Shown in pieces: positions 1 through 9,452 of a DNA stretch of 64,000 nt. Both the position numbers and the translations under genes were made by a program. This stretch comes from Pseudomonadota bacterium (GTDB lineage Bacteria > Pseudomonadota > Alphaproteobacteria > Rhizobiales > Rhizobiaceae), in the NCBI GenBank assembly GCA_023390055.1, contig JAEWDP010000031.1, positions 1 through 64,000 of the forward strand, given 5' to 3'. The stretch's first letter is position 1. The number at the start of each line of letters is the position of its first letter. The notes under the pieces are model-generated. The model did no database searches, was not told the DNA's origin, and was given only the letters and a program-made list of their open reading frames with translations.

Positions 1-30
1 GCCTGGCGATCTGACGCGGGCATGGAGTAG
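1..30 (+). CDS. C-terminal tail of an upstream gene (partial)
   Basis: Frame 1 is open from the window edge to a TAG, giving a tail of nine residues (AWRSDAGME), and the stop lies just before the mannitol dehydrogenase start. In rhizobial polyol operons an ABC-transporter ATPase or a sorbitol dehydrogenase usually precedes mtlK, so this may be the end of one of those. The fragment is too short to recognise; the call rests on position alone. Confidence 0.25.
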   Translation, partial: AWRSDAGME

Positions 31-31
31 C

Positions 32-1516
32 ATGATGACTGTCCAACTTTCCTCTGCCGCACTTGAGCAGGTTTCGAAGACTGCAACCGTGCCAGCATAT
101 GATCCGTTGAAACTCTCGCCGGGCATCCTGCACTTCGGTGTTGGTAACTTTCACCGTGCACACCAGGCGGTTTATCTTGATGACCTCTTCAGCAAGGGTC
201 GCGATCATGATTGGGCAATCATAGGCGCCGGCGTGATGCCATCCGATGCCATCATGCGCGAGAAGCTCACCTCCCAGGACTATCTGACCACGGTTGTCGA
301 ACAGGATAACAACAGAACGAGTGCACGGGTAACAGCACCGATGATCGATATCCTGGCCCCTGGCGATACGGATGCCATCATCGGAACCTTGGCAGATTCG
401 CGTATTCGCATCGTTTCGATGACCATTACCGAGGGGGGGTATTTTGTCGATGCTTCAGGATCATTCAATCCTGAGCATCCTGCAATCTTCAATGATGGCC
501 AGAATCCGGATCGCCCAAATACGGTATTCGGTTTGATTGTGGCAGGTCTGAAACGTCGAAAAGCGAAGGGGCTTGCACCATTCACAATAATGTCTTGCGA
601 CAATATTCCAGGAAATGGCGAAGTGACCCGAAATGCAGTCGTTGGACTTGCCGCGCTGAGTGATCCGGGGTTCGCGGACTGGATTGCAAGGAATGTCGCC
701 TTTCCAAGCTCTATGGTCGACCGCATAACCCCCGCAACCGGGCAGAGGGAAATCGCCTATCTACGCGACACCTTCTCGATCGATGACAGGTGGCCGGTCT
801 TTTGTGAAGAGTTCAAGCAGTGGGTGATGGAAGACAATTTTCCTGCAGGGCGTCCTGCGCTGGAGACAGTCAATGTCCAGTTTGTGAGGGATGTGGCGCC
901 CTACGAGCATATGAAGATCCGTATCCTGAATGGCGGACATGCAGCAATCGCCTATCCCGCAGCGCTGATGGATATTCACTTTGTTCACGAGGCTATGGAG
1001 AATCCTCTGATTCGCAGCTTTCTGGCCAAACTAGAACGGGAAGAGATTATCCCGATCGTCCCGCCGGTCCCAGACACCGATCTCGACGATTATTTCGCAC
1101 TCATAGAACGCCGTTTTTCCAATCCCAAGATCGGCGATACCATCCCACGTCTGGCTCAGGACGGATCCAACCGACAGCCCAAGTTCATTCTTCCGTCTAC
1201 GGCAGACCGGCTGGCACAAGGGGCTGACATCATCGGGCTGTCACTCGTATCTGCGCTTTGGTGCCGGTATTTTGAAGGGACGACCGATAGCGGCAATCCG
1301 ATTGCTTTCAATGATACCAATGCGGATAAGCTGCACGCAGCTGCTAAACGGGCGAAGGACGATCCCGGCGCCTTTCTGGCCTTTGACGAGATTTTTGGAC
1401 AGGTCGCCGGCTCTGAGCTTTTCCGGCGGCGTTTCTCGCATGCTTTATCAAAATTGTGGACGGTCGGGACTGCGAGGACACTGGAGCTCTATTTGCAGGA
1501 CAGACTGGTCGACTGA
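32..1516 (+). CDS. mtlK: Mannitol 2-dehydrogenase (polyol-specific long-chain dehydrogenase)
   Basis: Oxidises D-mannitol (and often D-arabinitol or D-sorbitol) to the ketose with NAD, in the cytoplasm. The 494 residues match the usual ~490 of polyol-specific long-chain dehydrogenases. The N-terminal Rossmann region has GVGNFHRAH (about residues 36-44). The catalytic signature K-x4-N-x2-H falls at K295, N300 and H303, with N191 in SCDNIPGNG; these numbers coincide with those of the Pseudomonas fluorescens enzyme, which supports the first ATG. The next ATG, one codon later, is better spaced from GGAG and is also possible. The HAD phosphatase and FGGY kinase genes follow closely, indicating a polyol catabolic operon whose transporter lies outside the window. 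Substrate preference cannot be read from the sequence. Confidence 0.93.
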   Translation: MMTVQLSSAALEQVSKTATVPAYDPLKLSPGILHFGVGNFHRAHQAVYLDDLFSKGRDHDWAIIGAGVMPSDAIMREKLTSQDYLTTVVEQDNNRTSARVTAPMIDILAPGDTDAIIGTLADSRIRIVSMTITEGGYFVDASGSFNPEHPAIFNDGQNPDRPNTVFGLIVAGLKRRKAKGLAPFTIMSCDNIPGNGEVTRNAVVGLAALSDPGFADWIARNVAFPSSMVDRITPATGQREIAYLRDTFSIDDRWPVFCEEFKQWVMEDNFPAGRPALETVNVQFVRDVAPYEHMKIRILNGGHAAIAYPAALMDIHFVHEAMENPLIRSFLAKLEREEIIPIVPPVPDTDLDDYFALIERRFSNPKIGDTIPRLAQDGSNRQPKFILPSTADRLAQGADIIGLSLVSALWCRYFEGTTDSGNPIAFNDTNADKLHAAAKRAKDDPGAFLAFDEIFGQVAGSELFRRRFSHALSKLWTVGTARTLELYLQDRLVD

Positions 1517-1530
1517 CGGGGTTGGGGAGA

Positions 1531-2214
1531 GTGGAAACGACAAGACCGCTGATAATATTTGATTGTGACGGTGTTCTTGTCGACAGCGAACCCATATCTG
1601 TACGAGTGCTGGTTGAGCGGCTAAATAGCAAGGGGGTGGCGATTGGCGAGGAACAAGCCTACGCGCGCTTTCTTGGGCGCAGTCTATCAACCGTTACACA
1701 GATACTTCATGATGATTACGGACACACCATAGATTCCGCCTTCCTCGATGACCTGCGGCATCACCTTTATGATCGATTTCGCCAGGAGTTGCGGCCCATT
1801 TGGGGTATGGCAAGGACATTGAACACGCTGGATTACCCACATTGTGTAGCGTCCTCCAGTCAACCCGAACGTATCCGCCTTTCCCTGTCATTGACCGGTC
1901 TACTTGATCGCTTCGAACCACACATCTTCAGTGCATCCATGGTGTCGAGGGGAAAGCCGGCGCCGGATCTATTCCTCTATGCAGCAGAGAAAATGGATGC
2001 CTTGCCTTGTGCCTGTATTGTGGTGGAAGACAGTCCGGCGGGCATCGAAGCTGCAAAACGAGCTGGCATGTCCGTATTTGCCTTTGTCGGCGGCTCCCAT
2101 GCAGGGGGAGATGTCCATCGGCAGAAAATCGCTGACCTTGCCCCCGATGTGATATTTGACGCCATGCCTGATTTGATACACCTTGTCCGCAAACATTTGG
2201 AGGGGAGCGGATGA
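1531..2214 (+). CDS. HAD-superfamily phosphatase (beta-phosphoglucomutase-like)
   Basis: A haloacid-dehalogenase hydrolase of about 227 residues. Motif I is DCDGVLVDSE (D-x-D-G type, with the nucleophile and acid Asp near the N-terminus), motif II is the SSS region, motif III the Lys in RGKPAPD, and motif IV VVEDSPAG. This arrangement is typical of the phosphoglucomutase / sugar-phosphate phosphatase subgroup. No ATG fits; I chose the GTG opening VETTRPLIIFDCDG, 14 bases after the mtlK stop, although a TTG nine bases earlier is as well placed relative to the G-rich stretch. Its position between a polyol dehydrogenase and a sugar kinase suggests that it dephosphorylates a pentitol or ketose phosphate, perhaps as a detoxifying step. 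The exact substrate is unknown. Confidence 0.85.
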   Translation: METTRPLIIFDCDGVLVDSEPISVRVLVERLNSKGVAIGEEQAYARFLGRSLSTVTQILHDDYGHTIDSAFLDDLRHHLYDRFRQELRPIWGMARTLNTLDYPHCVASSSQPERIRLSLSLTGLLDRFEPHIFSASMVSRGKPAPDLFLYAAEKMDALPCACIVVEDSPAGIEAAKRAGMSVFAFVGGSHAGGDVHRQKIADLAPDVIFDAMPDLIHLVRKHLEGSG

Positions 2215-2293
2215 CGTGTTTCCCGAGCGAACCGGTTGGTGTTCGCGAGGGAACCTTGTCATAAGAGCCCCGTCGGGCAGGGAAATCATCCTG

Positions 2294-3874
2294 ATGCGTG
2301 ATCATGTCGTTGCGGTCGATATCGGCACGGCAAGTGCCCGTGCGGGCGTCTTCGATCGTGGCGGATCTTTGCTTGCCAGAGCCAAGTATCCCATTGATAT
2401 GCAACGTCCTCTGGAAAACCATGCGGAATATGATTCCGAAAATGTCTGGAGAGCAGCCTGCAATGCCGTCAATACCGCAATGGCCGCAGCAGGCCTGACG
2501 CCCGAACGGGTTGCGGCGATAGGCTTTGATGCGACGTGTTCGCTTGTCGTCCGAGATATCGAGGGTAGGCAACTGACAGTTTCCACCACCGGGGACGATC
2601 GGTTCGACACCATCGTGTGGCTTGACCATCGCGCTGTAGACGAGGCAGAGGAACTGTCGAAATCCGGCCACCGTGTTTTGACCTTTAGCGGTGGCTCGTT
2701 GTCTCCGGAAATGGAAATGCCCAAATTAATGTGGCTCAAGCGGAACCACTCGGCAACCTGGCAACGGGCCGGTTATTTTTTTGATCTTGCCGACTTCATG
2801 ACCTGGAAGGCAACAGGGTCCATCTCCCGATCCCAGTGCACGCTGGCAGCCAAGTGGAACTATCTTGCACACGAGGACCCAGGTTGGCAGGATGATTTTC
2901 TTGCCATTGCAGGTCTGGAAGATTTACTCGGAAAGGGCAATCTTCCACGCAAAGCTACCCCTGTCGGGGAAAGCGTTGGCCATCTTACGTCTGCTGCTGC
3001 GCGCGAACTTGGCCTTGATGACCGATGTCGTGTATCTGCCGGATTGATCGATGCCTATGCTGGCGCGTTGGGTGCTCTCGGTGGCGAATATGACAGAGCC
3101 GGACTGGAGCGCAGTGTCGCGCTGATTGGGGGCACGTCGAGTTGTATCGTCTCTCTATCTGCAAAAGCCAAGCCAGGCCACAGCCTCTGGGGCCCCTTTT
3201 TCGGAGCAGTTCTACCTGACCACTGGCTGGTTGAAGGGGGCCAGTCTGCCACGGGCGCGCTACTGGACCATGTCGTGCGGATGCATGTCGCTGGTGGTGA
3301 ACCTACATCGGAACTGCATGACCGGATCATTGCCCGCATAATGGAACTGCGCAGCGAGCAAGGTGGACGGTTTGCAACCAACCTGCACGTGCTGCCGGAC
3401 TTCCACGGTAATCGCTCACCCCTTGCTGACCCTCGTGCGACGGGTGTCATCAGTGGCTTGACACTTGACATGTCATTCGACGGACTTTGCAGACTCTACT
3501 GGCGCACGTGCGTGGGCGTTGCACTCGGGATCAGACACATCCTGGAGGCGATGGGAAAATACGGTCATATTTTCGAGACGCTGCATGTCACCGGAGGACA
3601 TGTGCACAACTCACTGCTCCTTGAGCTTTATGCGGATGTAACGGGTTGTCGGGTGAAGATCCCGAGGTCGAAAGATGCCGTTCTTTTAGGAACAGCCATG
3701 ACCGCGGCTACGGCAGGAAGGATCCATTCCAGCCTGACCGATGCAGGGCGTGCGATGGCCGCCGATGGCCGCGAGCACCTGCCTGATCCAATTCGGTCCG
3801 AGCGATACGAGCGTGATTATCGCAGATATCTTGCGATGCTACGTCACCGGGACGAACTGGACCGCATTGGCTAA
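2294..3874 (+). CDS. FGGY-family carbohydrate kinase, probable D-ribulokinase
   Basis: Phosphorylates a ketopentose with ATP. The FGGY fold starts with VAVDIGTASARAG and contains the ADP-binding GGTSSCIVS and GGHVHNSLLLELYAD segments. It carries TCSLV (T81-V85), which the literature on human/yeast FGGY proteins associates with D-ribulokinases. The 526 residues fit the ribulokinase/YDR109C group, being longer than bacterial XylB. The open frame extends about 110 bases upstream, but the ATG used here is the first that places the conserved strand at the N-terminus, with GGCAGGGA before it. The upstream mtlK and HAD genes make a D-ribulose- or D-xylulose-yielding polyol the likely source of substrate. 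Xylulokinase activity is the main alternative. Confidence 0.85.
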   Translation: MRDHVVAVDIGTASARAGVFDRGGSLLARAKYPIDMQRPLENHAEYDSENVWRAACNAVNTAMAAAGLTPERVAAIGFDATCSLVVRDIEGRQLTVSTTGDDRFDTIVWLDHRAVDEAEELSKSGHRVLTFSGGSLSPEMEMPKLMWLKRNHSATWQRAGYFFDLADFMTWKATGSISRSQCTLAAKWNYLAHEDPGWQDDFLAIAGLEDLLGKGNLPRKATPVGESVGHLTSAAARELGLDDRCRVSAGLIDAYAGALGALGGEYDRAGLERSVALIGGTSSCIVSLSAKAKPGHSLWGPFFGAVLPDHWLVEGGQSATGALLDHVVRMHVAGGEPTSELHDRIIARIMELRSEQGGRFATNLHVLPDFHGNRSPLADPRATGVISGLTLDMSFDGLCRLYWRTCVGVALGIRHILEAMGKYGHIFETLHVTGGHVHNSLLLELYADVTGCRVKIPRSKDAVLLGTAMTAATAGRIHSSLTDAGRAMAADGREHLPDPIRSERYERDYRRYLAMLRHRDELDRIG

Positions 3875-4261
3875 CGATATTGCTTCATCGTGCCAATCCG
3901 CTGTTGTTCATGGGAACGATAACCCTGCTCTATCTTCCCGGTATGAAACGGAGCGCAAGGGTGCCCTTGATCCTCGTGCCTGAGAAACCTTTTCCTTCAG
4001 TTATGTGACGGTCACATTACAGGTTCTCAATGTAATGCCTTATGCCCCACGGCGAGATGAGGTGAGAGGTTGGCCTTTGGATCGAACCGTAGTGCCGATG
4101 GCTAGCAGGACAAAAGCGCTGGCAGTTTTGTGGTACCTTTCGTCGCAATGTGAACAAGGCCTTGATCTGGTCTTTTGCAGCGGGAAAAAATCGCGAGCCC
4201 TGTCGCCGCTTGTCTTGCTGGTTGCGCAAACCTACATCTTCACTGTAACCGGAGACGTTGA
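3875..4261 (+). other. Intergenic region with two inverted repeats
   Basis: No credible gene was found. The reading frames here lack ribosome sites and resemble no known protein. The stretch follows the kinase operon and precedes the CysZ-like gene. Its only clear structure is the pair of nested palindromes listed separately; no terminator with a T-run follows the kinase gene. Confidence 0.6.
4003..4037. promoter_or_regulatory. Overlapping palindromes, possible operator
   Basis: ATGTGAC-G-GTCACAT is a perfect 7-1-7 inverted repeat, and it overlaps a second one, CATTACA-N9-TGTAATG. They lie about 225 bases before the CysZ-like gene. The 3-base gap inside TGTGA/TCACA rules out a normal CRP site (which has 6). 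The binding protein is unknown. Confidence 0.35.
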
Positions 4262-4975
4262 ATGATCATAGATGCAGCACGCCTTTCGCTTGCCAACCTC
4301 CTTGCGCAAGACACGCGTGCTGTGTTCTGGAAGGTTCTGGGTCTCACAGTACTGGTACTGGTCGCCCTCTGGCTTACGCTGCGGCAGGGCTTCGCTTCCT
4401 TTCTCTGGCCATGGTTCGCGGCGTATTTGCCAAACGTACCCGATTGGGCAGGCTGGATCACATTTTTGGCTGCGATTTTTGCCGGTACAGGGCTGGCACT
4501 TCTGCTCGCATTGCTGATTGCACCGATCACTGCCTTGATTGCGGGCCTGTTTCTCGATGATGTGGCCGAGGTTGTCGAGAAACGGGATTATCCAACAGAT
4601 ATACCGGGGCAGGCCATGCCGCTTGGTCAGGCGCTTCTCAGTTCTATCCGGTTTCTAGGCGTGGTGATCGTTGGAAATGTTTTTGCGCTTCTTCTGCTTT
4701 TTGTTCCCGGAGTCAATCTGGTCGCGTTCTTCCTGGTGAATGGCTATTTGCTTGGTCGCGAGTTCTTCGAGTTCGCTGCGATGCGATTTCGTCCACCCTT
4801 GGAAGCGAGAGCATTTCGGTCGAAACATCGCGGAACGATCTTCCTTTCTGGCCTGCTGATCGCTCTTTTCCTGATGATTCCGATCGTAAACCTTCTGACG
4901 CCGCTCTTCGCCGCTGGCTTAATGGTACACCTTCACAAATTGATCTCGCGTCGCGATCCGGCGTTCGCGATCTAA
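4262..4975 (+). CDS. EI24/CysZ-family membrane protein
   Basis: A 237-residue integral membrane protein with about four to six hydrophobic segments (for example residues 26-45, 63-90, 130-160 and 190-220). The motif GYLLGREFFEFAAMRF in the second half is characteristic of the EI24/CysZ family. CysZ proteins conduct sulfate into the cytoplasm for cysteine synthesis; alphaproteobacterial members are annotated as sulfate-transporter-family proteins without much direct proof. A GGAGA ribosome site lies 6 bases before the ATG. It stands alone, with no sulfur-assimilation genes beside it, so sulfate transport is a family-level inference. Confidence 0.8.
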   Translation: MIIDAARLSLANLLAQDTRAVFWKVLGLTVLVLVALWLTLRQGFASFLWPWFAAYLPNVPDWAGWITFLAAIFAGTGLALLLALLIAPITALIAGLFLDDVAEVVEKRDYPTDIPGQAMPLGQALLSSIRFLGVVIVGNVFALLLLFVPGVNLVAFFLVNGYLLGREFFEFAAMRFRPPLEARAFRSKHRGTIFLSGLLIALFLMIPIVNLLTPLFAAGLMVHLHKLISRRDPAFAI

Positions 4976-5333
4976 GAAGGTTCGAACGGTTAGCTTGAAA
5001 TGGCGCGGGTAATTTCCTGGTTCCGGGGTATTGTGTTGTGCCGAGAGCACGCTCGTGTTTCCGATACTGGCTAAGTTCCGGTGTTTTGTGCTGATCTCTC
5101 CGCCACCAACTGACAAGTTGTCCTCAGCCGCACACGGAAAGCTGACCTATCAATAGCCCTGCTGTGCGGGCTGCACAAAGCAATCGGACGCGAAATCAAT
5201 CACCGGCTTTGCGCGGGTCAAGCATGATGAAGAGCGCCCAGGTTGATTTTCAGCCAAACCGGCAGATGAAAATGATGTACAGAAATCGGATCCCTAGCCA
5301 CATTTGTAGTCGAGCACATTAGATGAGATATTG
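4976..5333 (+). other. Intergenic region before recQ
   Basis: About 360 bases with no supportable gene, RNA gene or strong hairpin. It presumably holds the recQ promoter. The candidate recQ ribosome site (AGATGAGA) is weak. Confidence 0.5.
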
Positions 5334-7172
5334 ATGAACTTTCCAAAAGCGGAAAACCAGCGCACAGTAGATCCCCTGGCGATCCTCAGTCGTATCTATG
5401 GGTTTGACGGATTCCGGGGGAAGCAGGCTGCGGTGATCGACCGGATTATCTCTGGCGGCGACGCAGTCGTCTTGTTTCCGACCGGTGCCGGAAAATCCCT
5501 GTGCTTTCAAATTCCGGCGCTCTGCCGGGAGGGCATGGGCGTTGTCGTCTCGCCGTTAATTGCGTTAATGCGTGATCAGGTTGAGGCATTGAGACAGCTC
5601 GGAGTGCGTGCTGCAGCTTTGAACTCTTCGCTGTCTCAGACCGAACTGATAAATCTGCGCCAGTCCGTCTTTGATGGAGCTATCGATTTGCTCTATGTCA
5701 CGCCCGAGCGTGTCGTAACACCTGCTTTCGAAGCGATGCTGTCGTCTGTGAAGATTGCGTTATTCGCAATCGACGAGGCCCATTGCGTTTCCCAATGGGG
5801 ACATGATTTTCGGCCAGTGTACCGGGAACTAGGACGTCTGGCCGATACCTATCCTGGTATCCCGAGGATTGCTCTGACGGCGACGGCAGATCCCCATACC
5901 CGCAAGGATATTGTCGACAGGCTGAAACTGCATTCGGCGGAAGTCTTTACCACGTCTTTCGATAGACCGAACATCACCTATGAGATCGTCGAACGTGACC
6001 AGCCGCGACAGCAGCTCTACCGCTTTTTATCGCGTCATAGGGGATCAAGCGGCATCGTCTATTGCCTCTCTCGTGCGAAGGTGGAAGACACGGCCGAATG
6101 GCTGAACAGCAAGGGAATTCGTACCCTTGCCTATCATGCGGGGATGGAGCGCTCGGTCCGTAACGCCAATCAAGACTTGTTCCTGAAGGAAGAGGGCCTT
6201 TGTCTCGTGGCCACGGTTGCCTTTGGTATGGGAATTGACAAGCCGAATGTGCGCTATGTCGCGCATCTGGATTTGCCTGGCTCTGTCGAGGCGTACTATC
6301 AGGAGACGGGGCGTGCCGGTCGTGACGGTCTGGCGTCAGAGGCGTGGCTGGCTTACGGCATGGCTGATGTGATCCAGCGTGGGCGGATGATTGATGGCGG
6401 TTCGTCGAGTGAAGATGTCAAACGCGTTGAACGCGCCAAGCTCAATGCATTGCTGGCGATTTGCGAGACAGCCGGATGCCGCCGTCAGGCAATTCTTGCG
6501 CATTTTGGTGAAGCGCATCGAGGTCGGTGTGGCAATTGCGACACCTGTGTCAGTCCGGTGGAAACCTGGGACGGAAGCGATGCCGCGATCAAGGCCCTCG
6601 CTGCGATCTATCGCACTGGCGAACGGTTCGGTACAGGACATCTCATAGATGTTCTCATGGGAACTAAGAACCAGAAGACGAGCCGCTTCGGTCATGTTGA
6701 AATTCCGGTCTTCGGAGCAGGTCGGGATTTATCCTCCAAAACCTGGCAATCCGTCTATCGTCAGCTTCTTGCCGCCGGTCTGATCCGCGTCGATCATGAA
6801 GCCTTCGGTGCGCTGAAGCTGGAACCAGAGGCACGCGCCGTGTTCCGGCGGGAACGGCAGGTATACTTCCGAAAGGATCGACCAACTTCTTCTGCCAAGG
6901 CATCGAAGAGGACATCAGTTGGTGCCGCCACCCGATCAGAATTGACGAGTGCCGACGCGGATCTCTTCGAAGCTCTGCGGCGCACACGACTGGAAATTGC
7001 CAAAGAACTTTCCGTACCACCTTATGTTGTATTTCCGGATACCACTCTGGCCGCTTTCGCGACCGGTCGACCGAAGAACCGCGAGGCACTTCTCGCTGTC
7101 TCTGGGGTCGGCCAATCAAAGCTTGATCGGTATGGTGATAGCTTTCTGGAGGTGATCCGTGAGCATTCGTGA
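5334..7172 (+). CDS. recQ: ATP-dependent DNA helicase RecQ
   Basis: A 3'-5' superfamily 2 helicase acting in recombinational repair and fork restart. Walker A is TGAGKS (Lys54) and the DEAH box is at 147-150, within [18 protein letters not shown]. Motif VI appears as [11 protein letters not shown] zinc-binding set of four cysteines follows (GCRRQ...CGNCDTC, roughly residues 380-405), then the RQC winged helix and a C-terminal HRDC domain (about 530-605). The 612 residues match E. coli RecQ (~610), so the protein is complete. I use the ATG rather than the TTG one codon before. The gene converges with nth, another repair gene, leaving 22 bases between the stops. Confidence 0.96.
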   Translation: MNFPKAENQRTVDPLAILSRIYGFDGFRGKQAAVIDRIISGGDAVVLFPTGAGKSLCFQIPALCREGMGVVVSPLIALMRDQVEALRQLGVRAAALNSSLSQTELINLRQSVFDGAIDLLYVTPERVVTPAFEAMLSSVKIALFAIDEAHCVSQWGHDFRPVYRELGRLADTYPGIPRIALTATADPHTRKDIVDRLKLHSAEVFTTSFDRPNITYEIVERDQPRQQLYRFLSRHRGSSGIVYCLSRAKVEDTAEWLNSKGIRTLAYHAGMERSVRNANQDLFLKEEGLCLVATVAFGMGIDKPNVRYVAHLDLPGSVEAYYQETGRAGRDGLASEAWLAYGMADVIQRGRMIDGGSSSEDVKRVERAKLNALLAICETAGCRRQAILAHFGEAHRGRCGNCDTCVSPVETWDGSDAAIKALAAIYRTGERFGTGHLIDVLMGTKNQKTSRFGHVEIPVFGAGRDLSSKTWQSVYRQLLAAGLIRVDHEAFGALKLEPEARAVFRRERQVYFRKDRPTSSAKASKRTSVGAATRSELTSADADLFEALRRTRLEIAKELSVPPYVVFPDTTLAAFATGRPKNREALLAVSGVGQSKLDRYGDSFLEVIREHS

Positions 7173-7194
7173 CAGTCGCTGTGATGGCCCGATA

Positions 7195-7971
7195 CTAGTC
7201 TGGCGTGGCAATCTGTTGCGGCGGAAGCTCCACCAGCGGGGCTGGTATGTCGCAGACCTTTTCTGGTGAACGGCACAGATCGGCTATAACGCAGTGCTCG
7301 CATTCAGGCCTTCGCGCTTTGCAAGTATATCGTCCGTGCAGAATCAGCCAGTGGTGAGCGTGGAAGAGGTAGTGTTCCGGGATGACTTTCAACAGTCGTT
7401 CTTCGACCTCGTCTGGAGTCTTTCCGGGTGCCATCAGCAACCTGTTTGCAATTCGGAAGACATGGGTATCGACGGCGAGCGTCGGAATGCCGAAAGCCAT
7501 GGACATGACGACATTTGCAGTTTTGCGTCCGACCCCCGGTAGCGTCATCAATTCCTCGCGGGTTTTTGGAACCTCGCCACCAAAATCCTCGATCAATTTG
7601 CGCGATAGCGCGATGACGTTCTTGGCTTTGTTACGATAGAGGCCGATCGTCTTGATGTATTGTGTGACGCCTTCCTCGCCAAGAGCGAGCATCCTGCTTG
7701 GTGTATCGGCTATCTTGAAAAGACTTCGGGTTGCCTTGTTCACGCCAACATCCGTGGCCTGTGCCGACAACGCGACGGCAACTACGAGCGTAAACGGGTT
7801 GACATGTTCCAGTTCTCCTTTCGGCTCGGGGCGCTGGACCGAGAAACGACGAAAGATTTCTTCCATCTCCGCCTTGCTGTAGCGGCTACGGATGTGCTTG
7901 CGAGCGCGGCTTTTTGTCAAAATTGACTTTTGTGAAGAACTTGCGCTGGACTTGGTTTTGCGATTGGCCAT
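7195..7971 (-). CDS. nth: Endonuclease III (DNA glycosylase/AP lyase)
   Basis: Removes oxidised pyrimidines and cleaves abasic sites in base-excision repair. The helix-hairpin-helix LPGVGRKTANVV contains catalytic Lys150, and AVDTHVFR carries catalytic Asp168. The 4Fe-4S cluster motif C-x6-C-x2-C-x5-C is intact near the C-terminus (CKARRPECEHCVIADLC). The start at MANRKTK gives 258 residues; the N-terminus is rich in Lys, Ser and Arg, about 40 residues beyond the E. coli enzyme, as is common in rhizobia. The upstream in-frame ATG would add 12 residues with no better support. It is divergent from the DUF2244 gene with only 37 bases between starts, so the two probably share a promoter region. 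Confidence 0.96.
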   Translation of the reverse strand: MANRKTKSSASSSQKSILTKSRARKHIRSRYSKAEMEEIFRRFSVQRPEPKGELEHVNPFTLVVAVALSAQATDVGVNKATRSLFKIADTPSRMLALGEEGVTQYIKTIGLYRNKAKNVIALSRKLIEDFGGEVPKTREELMTLPGVGRKTANVVMSMAFGIPTLAVDTHVFRIANRLLMAPGKTPDEVEERLLKVIPEHYLFHAHHWLILHGRYTCKARRPECEHCVIADLCRSPEKVCDIPAPLVELPPQQIATPD

Positions 7972-8008
7972 ATCGTCTCTATAGCCAGCACATGCAAAGG
8001 AAAGCAAC

Positions 8009-8491
8009 GTGCAGATTGCCGATCAACAACCTGTCTTTGCAGCGGAACTAACACCGTACCGATCGCTTGGACGAAACGGCTTTCATATTCTCCTGCTCCT
8101 CACAGGCGGGATGTGCCTGCTTTATGGAGGCTTTTTCCTGGTGACGGGCGCCTGGCCAATTGGTCTCTTCCTTGGTATTGATTTTGTTGCGCTTTACGTC
8201 GCTTTCAGGATGAACTATCGATCCGGACGTGTTCGTGAGGAGGTTGTTGTATCGCGTACGATACTTTCCGTTCGCAAATTCAATCCTGCGGGCCGAATGG
8301 TCGAGCACCGCTTCAATCCCTTCTGGGTGCGCTTTCGTGTCAATCGACACGAGGAGTTTGGAATAACGTCCATGTACGTTGCCGGTGAAGGTCGTTTAAT
8401 CGATGTCGGCTCGTTTCTAAATCCCGACGATCGAGAGAGCTTTGCGAATGCATTCCGGCGTGCGCTTGCTACCGTGACACAAAGGCGCTGA
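8009..8491 (+). CDS. DUF2244 membrane protein
   Basis: A 160-residue protein with two central hydrophobic helices (about residues 25-45 and 50-68) followed by a soluble domain containing NPFWVRF and a LIDVGSFLNPDDRESFA-type segment typical of DUF2244. The family is widespread in alphaproteobacteria, often beside nth, and has no established function. The start is the GTG after AAAGGAAAG; no ATG precedes the conserved part. It is probably an inner-membrane protein with a cytoplasmic C-terminal domain. Confidence 0.85.
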   Translation: MQIADQQPVFAAELTPYRSLGRNGFHILLLLTGGMCLLYGGFFLVTGAWPIGLFLGIDFVALYVAFRMNYRSGRVREEVVVSRTILSVRKFNPAGRMVEHRFNPFWVRFRVNRHEEFGITSMYVAGEGRLIDVGSFLNPDDRESFANAFRRALATVTQRR

Positions 8492-8558
8492 GATTGACAA
8501 GAAACGGGTGGTATCACGGATCTTGGCACGGCATTGTCGCGTGCAAAGGAGACAAGTG

Positions 8559-9440
8559 ATGAACGCATTCGCCCGACTTGCAGAACCTGCCATTGGTGTA
8601 AAACTGGATGGTGGCGACTACGAGACCATCCGCCGCGTTATCGAGTTCATTACACTTGATTATCGCCAGCAGCCATCTCTGGAGGTGATCGCAGGTGAGC
8701 TTGGCCAGTCACCAACGCAACTTCAAAAGGTATTCACCCGGTGGGCAGGTCTGTCGCCCAAGGCTTTCCTGCAGGCTGTGACACTCGATCACGCAAAGCG
8801 GCTGCTTGGCAAGGAGGGACTTCCCCTGCTTGAAACCTCGTACGAGGTCGGATTGTCTGGCCCTGGGCGTCTGCATGATCTCTTTGTGACGCATGAGGCG
8901 ATGTCGCCCGGTGAGTGGAAGGCTCGAGGTGGGGGGCTCACTATCCGCCATGGTTTCCACCGATCTCCGTTCGGCATCGCATTGGTGATGGTAACTGATC
9001 GTGGCCTGGCCGGACTTGCATTTACTGATTTCGGTGGAGAGAAAACCTGCCTGGACGACATGGTCCGTCGTTGGCCAAATGCAGCTTATGTCGAGGACCT
9101 TGAAGGAACGGCTCCCTATGTGAACCGGATCTTTGATCGCTCCCAATGGTCAGCAGAGCAGCCGTTGAAAATCGTATTGATCGGTTCCGATTTCCAGATC
9201 CGCGTGTGGCAGAGCCTGCTGAAAATTCCATTTGGCACGGCCGTAACCTATTCTGACGTCGCTTATGACATTGGCCAACCAACTGCCAGCCGCGCTGTCG
9301 GTGCCGCAATAGGCCGCAACCCGATTTCATTTGTCGTCCCGTGCCATAGGGCCCTTGGCAAAGGAGGGGCGCTCACCGGCTATCACTGGGGACTTACCCG
9401 CAAGCGGGCTATTCTTGGTTGGGAAGCTGGGAGCGCGTAG
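8559..9440 (+). CDS. ada: Bifunctional AraC-type regulator / O6-methylguanine-DNA methyltransferase (Ada-like)
   Basis: Repairs O6-alkylguanine by transferring the alkyl group to a cysteine. An AraC-type helix-turn-helix region (about residues 20-115) is followed by the methyltransferase domain, whose active site is VPCHR with acceptor Cys262. Compared with E. coli Ada (354 residues) the 293-residue protein lacks the N-terminal zinc domain that accepts methyl groups from phosphotriesters, so it cannot be switched into an activator in the classical way. The start chosen has a clear AAAGGAGA site; the frame opens 17 codons earlier without one. With recQ and nth nearby, this is a loose repair cluster. 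The symbol is used in the broad sense. Confidence 0.88.
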   Translation: MNAFARLAEPAIGVKLDGGDYETIRRVIEFITLDYRQQPSLEVIAGELGQSPTQLQKVFTRWAGLSPKAFLQAVTLDHAKRLLGKEGLPLLETSYEVGLSGPGRLHDLFVTHEAMSPGEWKARGGGLTIRHGFHRSPFGIALVMVTDRGLAGLAFTDFGGEKTCLDDMVRRWPNAAYVEDLEGTAPYVNRIFDRSQWSAEQPLKIVLIGSDFQIRVWQSLLKIPFGTAVTYSDVAYDIGQPTASRAVGAAIGRNPISFVVPCHRALGKGGALTGYHWGLTRKRAILGWEAGSA

Positions 9441-9452
9441 CTTCTGTTTGGG

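Noticed and set aside
1928..2671. A 247-codon frame antisense to the HAD and kinase genes
   Set aside because: It spans two well-supported genes on the other strand and shows no recognisable domain.
4004..4016. CRP-type site TGTGA/TCACA
   Set aside because: The half-sites are separated by 3 bases instead of the 6 needed for CRP.
4005..4265. An 86-codon open frame before the CysZ-like gene
   Set aside because: It has no ribosome site, starts within palindromic DNA, ends overlapping the next gene and its product resembles nothing recognisable.
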